Position numbers and translations under genes: made by a program
Shown: positions 1-8,307 of the stretch, one piece after another
Layout: every line of letters starts with the position of its first letter
How positions within the stretch are numbered: position 1 is the first letter of the stretch
Source: Cohnella zeiphila
GTDB taxonomy: Bacteria; Bacillota; Bacilli; Paenibacillales; Paenibacillaceae
Direction: 5' to 3'
Length of the DNA stretch: 64,000 bases
Assembly: GCF_014212055.1 (NCBI RefSeq)
Contig: NZ_JACJVO010000005.1
Span: forward strand, 1 to 64,000
Notes under the pieces: model-generated
Database searches by the model: none
What the model was told of the DNA's origin: nothing
What the model saw: the letters and a program-made list of their open reading frames with translations, nothing else

Positions 1-77
1 TGGTCAGCCCTTCACTCTAGCCGCAGTCAAGCTCCCGTTTGCCCGAGAAAAGGTGCTCCTGTGTCGTTTTCGTGAAC

Positions 78-94
78 TTGAACGATTGTTCGAG
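78..94. promoter_or_regulatory. Palindromic operator, distal copy
   Basis: The site reads TTGAACGATTGTTCGAG. It shares TTGAACGA, two variable bases and GTTCGA with a second copy at 176-192, 98 bp downstream. Two near-identical dyads in front of an efflux gene that is followed by a TetR-type gene suggest TetR operators. The core GAAC-N4-GTTC also resembles a Gram-positive LexA box, so LexA binding is the main alternative. Nothing coding is convincing in positions 1-168. Confidence 0.6.
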
Positions 95-168
95 AAACCT
101 GAAACGAAGCTTAATAGGGCTCGTATAACCGGAGTAAAGCGTCCGGCATTCGTACATGAAATTGTCGT

Positions 169-197
169 TTGACTTTTGAACGACCGTTCGATACGAT
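169..197 (+). promoter_or_regulatory. SigA-type promoter of the RND efflux gene
   Basis: TTGACT at 169-174 is separated by exactly 17 bp from TACGAT at 192-197. The spacer is almost filled by the operator palindrome at 176-192, so a bound repressor would block RNA polymerase directly. The start codon of the efflux gene lies about 80 bp downstream. Confidence 0.7.
176..192. promoter_or_regulatory. Palindromic operator inside the promoter spacer
   Basis: TTGAACGACCGTTCGAT lies between the -35 and -10 elements of the efflux promoter. It is the better placed of the two copies for repression. The first 11 bases recur at the TTG start of the tetR gene (3606-3616), which may be a half-site or chance. 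Confidence 0.65.
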
Positions 198-279
198 GGG
201 GGCGACATCCCGGACGGATGGGCCGCGCCGGGTTGGACAACCTGTAGGATGCAGACTTTGGCAGCAAAGGAGCGCGGAT

Positions 280-3200
280 ATGCGAAGCATCATCAATTTC
301 TCATTGAACAACAAGTTCGCTTTATGGATGATTACTCTGATTGTTCTCGTGGCCGGCCTCTATTCCGGAACGAACATGAAGCAGGAGAGCCTCCCCAACC
401 TGTCGTTGCCTTATTTGAGCGTGACGACGGTTTTTCCCGGGGCTTCCCCCGATGAAGTCGTCGATGAAGTGACGGCTCCGTTGGAGCAAAGGCTCAAAAA
501 TATCGAAGCGGTCAAAAACGTGACGTCGACTTCGATGGAGAACGCCTCCTCGATCATGATCGAGTTCAATTTCGGCCAGGACATGGACAAGGCGATGACC
601 AACGTCCGCGACGCGATCGCTGCGGTAAAGCTGCCTTCCGGGGCGCAGGATCCGTCGCTGTCGAAGTTCTCGATCAACTCCTTCCCGGTCATCTCGCTGA
701 GCGTCTCCGGCGGGAAAGACCTGGAGGATCTGACCCGGATCGTAAACAACGAGATCAAGCCGGATCTGGAAGGAATCTCGGGCGTCGCTTCCGTCTCGGT
801 GTCGGGACAATTCGTCAAGGAAGTCGACCTGACGTTCAAAGAGGACAAGCTTAAGGAGCTCGGGCTGTCCCAGGACACGGTGCAGCAGCTGATCCAGGCG
901 GCCGCGACGAAGGCTCAGCTGGGTATCTTCGAGCTCGGCACGACGGAGAAATCGATCGTCGTCGACGGAAGGGTCGCGACGATCGACGATCTGCGCAACT
1001 TGCCGATCCCGGTCATCCCGTCGGCCGGGGGCGCCTCGGCAGGCGCCGGAGCTGGAATGGGCGCAACCGGAGCCGGAGCCGGAGCGGCTTCCGGAGCGGG
1101 AGCTAGCTCCGGAGCGGGTGCGAATGCCGGCACGGGAGCAGGCGCCGGGGCGGCGGCAGGGGCTGCGGGCACTGGCGCAGGTGCGGGCGGCACGGGTGCG
1201 GCAGCCGGCACGGCGGCCGGACTTCCGACCGTGAAGCTGAGCGAGCTGGCAGACGTCGAGCTGGTCGGGCAGGCGGATTCGATCTCCCGCACGAACGGCA
1301 AAGAGTCGATCGGGATCCAGGTCGTCAAGGCAAACGACGCCAACACCGTCGATGTCGTAAATGCAGTGAAAGACGTGAAGTCGGATCTGCAATCCTCGCA
1401 TCCGGAGCTCCAACTGGAAGTGCTGCTTGACCAAGGCAAGCCGATCGAGCAGTCGGTCAACACGATGCTGAACAAGGCGCTGTTCGGAGCGCTGTTCGCC
1501 GTTATCATTATTCTGCTGTTCCTGCGGAACATCCGCACGACGCTGATCTCGATCGTATCGATCCCGCTGTCGCTGCTGATCGCGATGCTGCTGCTGAACC
1601 AGTTCGACATCTCGCTGAACATTATGACGCTCGGCGCGATGACCGTCGCGATCGGGCGGGTGGTCGACGACTCGATCGTAGTCATCGAGAACATTTACCG
1701 GCGCATGTCTCTGACCGGCGAGAAGCTGAAGGGCAAAGACCTGGTGCGGGAAGCGACGCGCGAGATGTTCCTGCCGATCATGTCTTCCACTATCGTCACG
1801 ATCGCCGTGTTCCTGCCTCTCGGCACGGTCAGCGGGATGGTCGGTCAGCTGTTCCTGCCGTTCGCGCTCACGATCGTGTTCGCGCTGCTGGCTTCCCTGA
1901 TCGTCGCCGTTACCGTCGTTCCGATGCTGGCTCACATGCTGTTCCGCCGCGGCGTAAAGCCGGGCAAGGCGGCTCACCATGAAGACAAGCCCGGACGGCT
2001 GGCCGCCTTTTACCGGCGGGTATTGGCTTCCGTTCTCCGCCACAAGATTATTACGGTCATTGTCGCGCTCGTCATTCTGTTTGCGAGCTTTGGGCTGGTC
2101 CCGGTCATCGGCACGAGCTTCTTGCCGGATCAGGAAGACAAATACATGGCCGTTACGTACAACCCGGCTCCGGGCGATCGGCTTGAGGACGTGGAGAAGC
2201 GCGGGCTGGCCGCGGAAGATTACCTGCTGAAACAGCCGGACGTTACGATGATGCAGTATTCGATCGGCGGCAGCGGCAACCCGCTTCAGCAAAGCTCCTC
2301 CAAGTCGGGATTGTTCTACGTGCAGTTCAATCCGGACGTGAAGGACTTCGATCAGAAGAAGGAAGACATTCTGGCCGGGCTCAAAAAGACCGTTCCGGAA
2401 GGCGAATGGGGCCAGCTGGACATGTCCGGAGGGCTCGGCGGCAGCAAGTTCAGCCTAAGCGTATACGGCGACAAGCTGTCGGATATCGAACCGGTCGTCA
2501 ACCGGATCGCGGACCTGATGAAGCAGGATCCTTCGTTCACGAAGATCGATACCGGCCTTTCCAAGACGTACGGGCAATACACGTTGGTGGCCGATCAGCA
2601 GAAGCTGAGCAGCTACGGGCTGACGACCGGCCAGATCGCGCTGGCGCTCATGCCGCAGCGCGACCGCCCGGTTCTGACGACGGTGGAAGACGGCGGGAAC
2701 ACTTACAACGTGTACGTGCAAGTGAACAACGACGTTTACGGCTCGATCGAGGATATCGAGAACAAGACCTTGAAGTCCGGGCTCGGCGTCGACGTTCCGA
2801 TCAAGGACGTCGCCAAAGTCGAAGAGGGCACGGCCCAGGCTTCGATCGCCCGCGAGAACGGACGCATGGTCGTGACCGTCAGCGCGGAAGCGACGCAGTC
2901 CGACGTGGGGAAAGCTTCTTCCGAGCTGCAGAAAAAGGTCGACGAGATTCAGAAGCCCGAAGGCGTCGAAGTGAAATTCGGCGGCGTCACCGAGCAGATC
3001 AACGAGACGTTCTCGCAGCTGGGCATCGCCATCGCGGCCGCCATCGCCATCGTATACCTCGTGCTGGTGCTTACGTTCGGCGGGGCGCTCGCTCCGTTCG
3101 CGATCATGTTCGCTCTGCCGTTCGCCATCATCGGCGGACTGGTCGCCCTCTGGATTACCGGCGAGACGCTGAGCGTATCCGCGCTGATGGGCGCGCTGAT

Positions 3201-3522
3201 GCTGATCGGGATCGTCGTGACCAACGCGATCGTGCTTGTCGACCGGATCATCCACAAGGAGAAGGAAGGCATGACGACCCGCGAAGCGATCCTGGAAGCG
3301 GCGGGCACCCGCCTGCGTCCGATTCTGATGACGGCGCTGGCGACGATCGGAGCGCTGCTGCCGCTGGCGTTCGGGTTCGAGAGCGCGGGCATTATCTCCC
3401 GCGGCCTCGGCGTCACCGTGATCGGCGGCCTCGTCAGCTCGACGCTGCTGACGCTGCTGATCGTTCCGATCGCCTATGAAGTTCTGATGAAGCTCCGCCG
3501 CAAGCCGAAGGCGGAAAGCTAA
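280..3522 (+). CDS. RND family efflux transporter (SwrC/YerP-like)
   Basis: This is a proton-driven multidrug or surfactant efflux pump of the RND/AcrB superfamily, in the cytoplasmic membrane, about 1080 residues. The ATG at 280 is preceded by AAAGGAG and starts a typical first transmembrane helix; the frame is open back to 169 but has no better start. The TM4 proton-relay motif reads RVVDDSIVVIEN with Asp463 and Asp464. The C-terminal half repeats the fold with a second helix bundle. An unusual Gly/Ala tract of about 70 residues (about 248-317, bases 1021-1230) interrupts the first periplasm-type domain. The following TetR gene and the paired operators match the swrC-yerO arrangement of Bacillus, where SwrC gives surfactin resistance. 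The exact substrate is not visible. Confidence 0.93.
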   Translation: MRSIINFSLNNKFALWMITLIVLVAGLYSGTNMKQESLPNLSLPYLSVTTVFPGASPDEVVDEVTAPLEQRLKNIEAVKNVTSTSMENASSIMIEFNFGQDMDKAMTNVRDAIAAVKLPSGAQDPSLSKFSINSFPVISLSVSGGKDLEDLTRIVNNEIKPDLEGISGVASVSVSGQFVKEVDLTFKEDKLKELGLSQDTVQQLIQAAATKAQLGIFELGTTEKSIVVDGRVATIDDLRNLPIPVIPSAGGASAGAGAGMGATGAGAGAASGAGASSGAGANAGTGAGAGAAAGAAGTGAGAGGTGAAAGTAAGLPTVKLSELADVELVGQADSISRTNGKESIGIQVVKANDANTVDVVNAVKDVKSDLQSSHPELQLEVLLDQGKPIEQSVNTMLNKALFGALFAVIIILLFLRNIRTTLISIVSIPLSLLIAMLLLNQFDISLNIMTLGAMTVAIGRVVDDSIVVIENIYRRMSLTGEKLKGKDLVREATREMFLPIMSSTIVTIAVFLPLGTVSGMVGQLFLPFALTIVFALLASLIVAVTVVPMLAHMLFRRGVKPGKAAHHEDKPGRLAAFYRRVLASVLRHKIITVIVALVILFASFGLVPVIGTSFLPDQEDKYMAVTYNPAPGDRLEDVEKRGLAAEDYLLKQPDVTMMQYSIGGSGNPLQQSSSKSGLFYVQFNPDVKDFDQKKEDILAGLKKTVPEGEWGQLDMSGGLGGSKFSLSVYGDKLSDIEPVVNRIADLMKQDPSFTKIDTGLSKTYGQYTLVADQQKLSSYGLTTGQIALALMPQRDRPVLTTVEDGGNTYNVYVQVNNDVYGSIEDIENKTLKSGLGVDVPIKDVAKVEEGTAQASIARENGRMVVTVSAEATQSDVGKASSELQKKVDEIQKPEGVEVKFGGVTEQINETFSQLGIAIAAAIAIVYLVLVLTFGGALAPFAIMFALPFAIIGGLVALWITGETLSVSALMGALMLIGIVVTNAIVLVDRIIHKEKEGMTTREAILEAAGTRLRPILMTALATIGALLPLAFGFESAGIISRGLGVTVIGGLVSSTLLTLLIVPIAYEVLMKLRRKPKAES

Positions 3523-3539
3523 GATAGTTCCGTTAACGC

Positions 3540-3559
3540 GCCGGCGGCTATCCGCCGGC
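3540..3559 (+). terminator. Intercistronic hairpin between efflux gene and tetR
   Basis: An 8-bp GC stem (GCCGGCGG/CCGCCGGC) with loop CTAT is followed by CGTTCTTG. The T-run is short, so it may be a weak terminator or a 3'-end stabiliser rather than a full stop. Confidence 0.4.
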
Positions 3560-3605
3560 CGTTCTTGACTACGACGGCGGCCGTCCGGGAATCGGAGGGG
3601 ATCGT

Positions 3606-4529
3606 TTGAACGACCGGAAACAGCAAATTGTCGAGGCGGCGTTGAAGTGCTTCTCGCGCAAAGGATTCCGCGCGACCTCGATCCAGGAGATCGTGGACGA
3701 GCTGGGCATGGCGAAAGGGTCGATCTACTTCTACTTCAAGTCGAAGGAAGATCTGCTGTTGTCGGTGATCGAGTCTTTCGGGGAGCGGCTGATGGCCGAA
3801 ATGGCTCCGCTGCCGGAAGAACGCCCGCTTCCCCCGCGAGACCAGCTTCGGCTGCAGTTGAAGCGCCACTTCGAAACGATGGCCGAACAGCGGGATTTTC
3901 CGCTGATGCTGATGCGGGAGCCGGTTTCCGCGGAGGGCAGCAAGCCGCAGATCCAGATGATCCTGCGCAACATGCTTCGCCGGCATATCCGCTGGATACG
4001 GGACCATATCGAGAACATTTACGGTCCGGAATCGGCGCCCTATTGGGCGGACGGTGCGGCGCTTTTCCGGGGCATGATGATGGAATATTCGCGTGCTTTG
4101 TTATTGGGGAGAGCGCAGATCGATACGGGGCGGCTCGCTTCCTTTCTGACGGAACGGCTGGACGATATCGTCGCCGGGATGATCCGTTTGCAGGGGAGAC
4201 CCGTGCTGACCCGATTGTACTCGGAAGAGGAAGGCGGCCCCTCGGACGCCGAGCCCCGCTATGAGGATCAGGTTCGGAGAGCGACCGGCGAGCTGCGGAG
4301 AACGATCGAACAAAGCTTAAGCGAAGCGGACGAGGAAGACGTTACGGTCGAGCGCCGCCGCAACGACTTTCTGTCGGCGTTGACGCTGCTCGAGACCGAA
4401 TTCGCGAAGCCGGAGCCCGACCGGATCCTGATGGGCGGGATGCTCGCTTATATGAAGGAACTCGCCGTTCCGTCCTGGGAGCAGCCGCTGGAACGCTTGA
4501 GGGGCTGCTTTCAAGCCCGAACCGAATAG
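3606..4529 (+). CDS. TetR/AcrR family transcriptional regulator (YerO-like)
   Basis: Residues 1-50 form a TetR helix-turn-helix: IVEAALKCFSRKGF, then TSIQEIVDELGMAKGSIYFY. The rest is a helical ligand-sensing and dimer domain. At 307 residues it is longer than the usual 190-220; the extra C-terminal part (about 215-307) is charged and helical. The start is TTG at 3606, with GGAGGGG just upstream. The likely role is repression of the efflux gene through the 78-94 and 176-192 dyads. The first bases of the gene (TTGAACGACCG) repeat half of that operator, so weak self-control is possible. Confidence 0.88.
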   Translation: MNDRKQQIVEAALKCFSRKGFRATSIQEIVDELGMAKGSIYFYFKSKEDLLLSVIESFGERLMAEMAPLPEERPLPPRDQLRLQLKRHFETMAEQRDFPLMLMREPVSAEGSKPQIQMILRNMLRRHIRWIRDHIENIYGPESAPYWADGAALFRGMMMEYSRALLLGRAQIDTGRLASFLTERLDDIVAGMIRLQGRPVLTRLYSEEEGGPSDAEPRYEDQVRRATGELRRTIEQSLSEADEEDVTVERRRNDFLSALTLLETEFAKPEPDRILMGGMLAYMKELAVPSWEQPLERLRGCFQARTE

Positions 4530-4581
4530 AAAAGCCCGGCTGACAGCGAATTTGAACGTTCGCCGTCAGCCGGGCTTTTTC
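4530..4581. terminator. Bidirectional terminator
   Basis: A long inverted repeat (AAAGCCCGGCTGAC ... GTCAGCCGGGCTTT) has A-runs on its left side and a T-run on its right. It can serve both the tetR gene on the plus strand and the converging epimerase gene on the minus strand. Confidence 0.88.
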
Positions 4582-4592
4582 GTTCCGGGAGT

Positions 4593-5471
4593 TCACGAAT
4601 AGGAGATCGAAAGCTGCAGCTGCAGCGGTTCTCCCGGCTTCACCGAGATCAGCCCTTCCTTGCGGTTCAGCGCCTCGTTCGGCGCCGTCCACGGTTCGAC
4701 GCAGATGAACGGCTTGCCTTCAACGCTCCAGAAGACGACAGCGCGGAACGCTTCGCTGTAATCCAGCCGAACAGTGCCTTTGCCCGCCAGCGGGAACGAG
4801 ACGGCAGGCGTGCGGGCGTTCAGCAGCGCGACCGATTCTTTCAAGCCGCCCAGGTCGATCGTACCTTCGAACGGCTTGATCTTGCCGTCGTTATAGTCCA
4901 GATACTCCGTGGCGTCCGATTCGTAAGCGAGCTTTTTCCCTTCGCCGGTGGCGAAATAAGGGTGGAAGCCGGCCTGAACCGGCATCGGGCTCGCGGAACG
5001 GTTCGCGTACGTTTGGTCCAGCTCGAGCTTGCCGTCCTTCAGCCGGTATGTAAACTGAAGCTCGAAGTCGAACGGATACGAGGAGAGCGTCTCCTCGTTG
5101 CTGCGAAGAACGAGCGTAATGGACGCTTCGTCTTCGTCGCTTTGCCGGACGACTTCCCAAACGGAGGTGCGGGCGACGCCATGATTGCGCATGGAGTAGA
5201 CTTGGCCGTCCCATTCGTAACGGCCGCCTTCGAGCTGGCCGCAGATCGGGAACAGGATCGGAATGCCTCCGCGAATGTTGGCGTTCGGATCGAGGAACGT
5301 GGCATGGTCCAGGTACAGCAGCTCTTCCCCGCGCAGCTTGCAGCCGATGACGATCCCGCCGCGCTCCGGGCAGATCCGCACGAGGGAATCGGTCTCGCTG
5401 TCCGACAGTTCGTAAATGCGATAGGTATCGACTTGACTTGCGACCTGGTAACGGGAACGCATATCGTTCAT
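4593..5471 (-). CDS. Aldose 1-epimerase family protein
   Basis: This is a 292-residue mutarotase-fold protein (galactose mutarotase / hexose-6-phosphate epimerase superfamily) that would interconvert alpha and beta anomers of a sugar in the cytoplasm. Family features are the GGIPILFPICGQ turn near residue 70, the NHGVAR motif with its catalytic-type His near residue 95, and VQAGFHPYFATG with the second His near residue 165. A C-terminal segment WTAPNEALN precedes the end of the sheet. The start has GGAGG nine bases upstream. It seems to be a single-gene unit; its sugar is not evident from the neighbours. Confidence 0.85.
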   Translation of the reverse strand: MNDMRSRYQVASQVDTYRIYELSDSETDSLVRICPERGGIVIGCKLRGEELLYLDHATFLDPNANIRGGIPILFPICGQLEGGRYEWDGQVYSMRNHGVARTSVWEVVRQSDEDEASITLVLRSNEETLSSYPFDFELQFTYRLKDGKLELDQTYANRSASPMPVQAGFHPYFATGEGKKLAYESDATEYLDYNDGKIKPFEGTIDLGGLKESVALLNARTPAVSFPLAGKGTVRLDYSEAFRAVVFWSVEGKPFICVEPWTAPNEALNRKEGLISVKPGEPLQLQLSISYS

Positions 5472-5513
5472 GATGATCAGCCTCCGAATTTAGGGTGGGA
5501 GAAAGGCAAATTC

Positions 5514-6107
5514 CTAATCGTTTAACCCTTTTCCATCGAGAATGCGATGCATATATTTTTCGACTCTCGACTCTCGCGTTTTGGATTGTTTGGGTGCGGA
5601 AAAATATAGCAGGTACGCTCGTTGCCGTCCCGGCGTCAATGCCTCAAAAGCCGACTTCAGGGGAGGGAGTTCCTCGAATTTATTTTGCAATTCTTCCGGA
5701 ACGGTATACTCCGAATGCTTCTTATATTCCACCTGCAATCCGGCTTTTTCAACCTCGATGGCTTCATCTATATAGGTCTTCAATATAAGCTCCATCTCAT
5801 CGATCTCTTGAACGTCGGCAAATCGGATCTGGCGCCCCGCCTGGACATTCTCCGTTTGCTGGATCAGGATCCCATGGGGATCTTTCAACAAAGCGCCTTT
5901 ATGAAACAAAAGCGCGCAGTATTCTTTGAATCCATGGATCAATAAGATGTTTTTGTCCTCAAACGTATAACAGGGATGCATCCATTTAAATTCTTCGGTC
6001 AATCCGCAATCCAGGACGATCTCTCTCAGTTTCTCGTATTCTTTCTTCCATCTTTTGGATCTGCCTACAAACTCATCAACCTTGGGGTTCGTGATGCCAG
6101 CGGCCAT
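5514..6107 (-). CDS. YdeI/DUF1801-type protein
   Basis: The 197-residue product has an N-terminal DUF1801-like domain (FKWMHPCYTFEDKNILLIHGF) and a C-terminal YdeI/OmpD-associated tail (LTPGRQRAYLLYFSAPKQSK ending in a basic helix). Such proteins are widespread and poorly understood; some were linked to peptide or bacteriocin resistance, but no activity can be read from this sequence. The ATG at 6107 is chosen because GAGGAG lies nine bases upstream; the frame is open to 6248 without a better ribosome site. It is divergent from the glycosidase gene. Confidence 0.75.
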   Translation of the reverse strand: MAAGITNPKVDEFVGRSKRWKKEYEKLREIVLDCGLTEEFKWMHPCYTFEDKNILLIHGFKEYCALLFHKGALLKDPHGILIQQTENVQAGRQIRFADVQEIDEMELILKTYIDEAIEVEKAGLQVEYKKHSEYTVPEELQNKFEELPPLKSAFEALTPGRQRAYLLYFSAPKQSKTRESRVEKYMHRILDGKGLND

Positions 6108-6390
6108 CAAGGAACACTCCTCTTCCATTTTAAGATCGGTTCGCGAACCTTGTCCAGTCGATCGATGCTCCAATCTCGGCGTCTTCTCTTCCAGTATACC
6201 ATCTGAAAAATCTCTGATACGCCGTTTTTCGCGATACGCGTGTCCCATGATACGGTTCCTGTCGGAAAAAAGCAGCTTCTTTGCGGATTTCCTGGGAAAT
6301 GCCGTCGAAACGCGTAAACCCGAAACAAGTTTGCGATCCGTTACGTATATTAGATGGGTTTTCGGGAGTTATCGCAAAGGAGCGTGCCTA

Positions 6391-7554
6391 ATGCCGCCGC
6401 TATCGACAACATCTAATTCTTCGCAGCCTTCCGCGCGAAGAAATCCAACCGGAGGCCAGAAGCTAAGCCGCGCCGCGCAAGCGAAAAGACGCAAAAAGCG
6501 CGGCTTTTGGCGGGTTCTGGGTTGGCTCGTCGCGGGAGCGCTGGTTTTGGCCATCGCATTTGTCGTATGGTTTTTCATGACGCCGTCGGGCACTTCGATC
6601 AGGCTGCGGCTTGCCGATACGATCATCACGACCCAGCATCGGGAGTGGGCGAAATATTTGATCGGCGAAAAGGGGCTGCAGGATCGGGTGGCCGAATACG
6701 CCAAGCAGTTCGAGCAGATGGGCGAGGAGAAAGATACGCACGTCATCGCGACGCCGTCGCCCAATGACGACAATCCTGCCGAGCAGAAGCCGCTCACGCA
6801 GATCGAGACGATCGACGGGAAAAGCTACCACGGCTATCTGCTGACCGTCAGCGATCCGACCAAGATTCGGCTGGTCGTTCCAAACAAGGTCGGCAAAGGC
6901 GAGAAGGTCACAAGCATGGTCACGCGCACCGGCGCGATCGCGGGAGTCAATGCCGGCGGTTTCGCCGACCCGAACTGGAAGGGCAACGGCTTCCAGCCGA
7001 TCGGATTCGTCATTTCCGGGGGCAAGGTTTTCTATCGGGACGTCGGCCTGGATCAGAATACGCAGGTCGTCGGCATCGACAAGGACGGGAAGATGATCGC
7101 GGGCCGCTACACGATCAACGAGCTGTTGAAGCTGAATATTTCCGAAGCGGTCAGCTTCTCGCCGCGCATTATCGTCAACGGCAAGGGGCAGATCAAGAAC
7201 CATGCCGCCGGCTGGGGCATCGCACCCCGAACGGTGATGGGGCAGAAGGAGGACGGCTCCATCATGTTCCTCGTCATCGACGGACGCCAGCCGGGCTACA
7301 GCATCGGGGCGGACTTGTACGACTGTCAGCAGGTCATGCTGGAACACGGAGCGGTCATCGCCGCCAATCTGGACGGAGGCTCGTCTACCGTGCTCGTCAA
7401 AGAAGGAGGCGATATCGTCAACAAGCCGTCGTCCGAACACGGCGAACGGTACTTGCCGACGGCGTTCCTCGTGTTCAACGATCCTTCCTCCGTGCAGGTG
7501 CCGAACATTTGGCAAGGCTTGACGTCCAAGGATATCGATCCGAGCAAGTGGTAA
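6391..7554 (+). CDS. Membrane-anchored phosphodiester glycosidase family protein (NAGPA domain)
   Basis: The 387-residue protein begins with a basic cytoplasmic tail, then one transmembrane helix (about 46-66), then an extracellular NAGPA-type domain. Visible family motifs are AGVNAGGF, VSFSPRIIVNGK, GIAPRTVMGQ, FLVIDGRQPGYS and NLDGGSSTVLV. Related enzymes uncover mannose 6-phosphate or act on exopolysaccharide or wall glycan linkages; here a cell-surface glycan role is inferred. ATG 6391 is preceded by AAAGGAG. The 283 bp between this gene and the divergent YdeI-like gene holds their promoters, but none is clear. A strong terminator follows. Confidence 0.85.
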   Translation: MPPLSTTSNSSQPSARRNPTGGQKLSRAAQAKRRKKRGFWRVLGWLVAGALVLAIAFVVWFFMTPSGTSIRLRLADTIITTQHREWAKYLIGEKGLQDRVAEYAKQFEQMGEEKDTHVIATPSPNDDNPAEQKPLTQIETIDGKSYHGYLLTVSDPTKIRLVVPNKVGKGEKVTSMVTRTGAIAGVNAGGFADPNWKGNGFQPIGFVISGGKVFYRDVGLDQNTQVVGIDKDGKMIAGRYTINELLKLNISEAVSFSPRIIVNGKGQIKNHAAGWGIAPRTVMGQKEDGSIMFLVIDGRQPGYSIGADLYDCQQVMLEHGAVIAANLDGGSSTVLVKEGGDIVNKPSSEHGERYLPTAFLVFNDPSSVQVPNIWQGLTSKDIDPSKW

Positions 7555-7564
7555 GACGCAAGGT

Positions 7565-7614
7565 GACCTCCGAACTCCGCCCGTCGGCCGGCGGAAGAGG
7601 AGGTCTTTTTTTTT
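7565..7614 (+). terminator. Rho-independent terminator
   Basis: GACCTCC and CCGCC on the left pair with GGCGG and AGGAGGTC on the right, followed by a run of eight or more T. It ends the NAGPA-type gene. Confidence 0.9.
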
Positions 7615-7619
7615 CGTCC

Positions 7620-8228
7620 TTAATACATCATCTGGCCGAGCGGACCGTTCTCGTCGATGATGTCTTCGATGTCGTAGACCGAAATCGGAAAATACGGAAA
7701 TCCCCAGGCGTACGGGACGATGGCGTAGAGCGGGAAGTAGACGACGAGCGCCTTGTCGGCGATGTAAAAGTCCTGATCGTCCGAGATGCCGGGATATTCG
7801 CCGAGCAGCGGCAGCTTGCGCGCCTTGATCTGCGCCTGGATGATGGTGTTTAACCGCTTCTTGTAGGCGCTGTCGGGTTTGAACAGATCGGACAGAGAGT
7901 AGCTGCGCCCGGTCTCGACGTCGAAGGTAAGCGACTTCTGCAAAGTGTTGCCGTGCGCGCCGCCGGTGAACGTATAATTCAACAGCGACAGGCTAAGCAC
8001 TCCGCGTTGGTTCGTCTTGACCTCGAACGTCCCGTCCATCTCTTGAATGTCCGGACTCGGGTAGCTCTGCTGCTTCATGAGCTCTTGAGTCGCGGCCGTG
8101 ATGGCGTCGTTCATTCGCTTCAAGGCCGCTTGGCTGGTGCCTCCCGTGACGACGGGGACGTTCACTTTAATATGAGGTTCCTTGATCTGGCGGACGGAGA
8201 TCGGAACCATCAGCGTCTGGCCGTTCAT
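7620..8228 (-). CDS. DUF3298/DUF4163 domain protein
   Basis: The 202-residue product matches the DUF4163-DUF3298 pair found in RsiV-like anti-sigma factors and in lysozyme-binding proteins. Motifs are an N-terminal beta segment with KVNVPVVTGG, the YTFTGGAHGN motif, and a C-terminal IVPYAWGFPYFPISVYDI. No signal peptide or transmembrane helix is visible, unlike RsiV, so this may be a cytosolic or domain-only version. ATG 8228 has GGGAGG upstream. No role is claimed. Confidence 0.75.
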   Translation of the reverse strand: MNGQTLMVPISVRQIKEPHIKVNVPVVTGGTSQAALKRMNDAITAATQELMKQQSYPSPDIQEMDGTFEVKTNQRGVLSLSLLNYTFTGGAHGNTLQKSLTFDVETGRSYSLSDLFKPDSAYKKRLNTIIQAQIKARKLPLLGEYPGISDDQDFYIADKALVVYFPLYAIVPYAWGFPYFPISVYDIEDIIDENGPLGQMMY

Positions 8229-8307
8229 GCGAATCCTCCCTTGGCATGGGCGATGGTCTATATAACCTATGCGAGGGAGGGGGAATTCGGTCCTTCGGAT
8301 AAAAAAG

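Noticed and set aside
322..2292. Very long minus-strand frame (656 codons) opposite the RND gene
   Set aside because: It is a shadow of a high-GC gene: the product is rich in Arg, Gln, Asp and His without domains, while the plus strand encodes a clear RND pump.
4550..4563. TTTGAACGTTCG in the terminator loop as another operator
   Set aside because: The arms lack the two-plus-two base centre of the real dyads and the site lies at the end of the transcript, inside a terminator loop.
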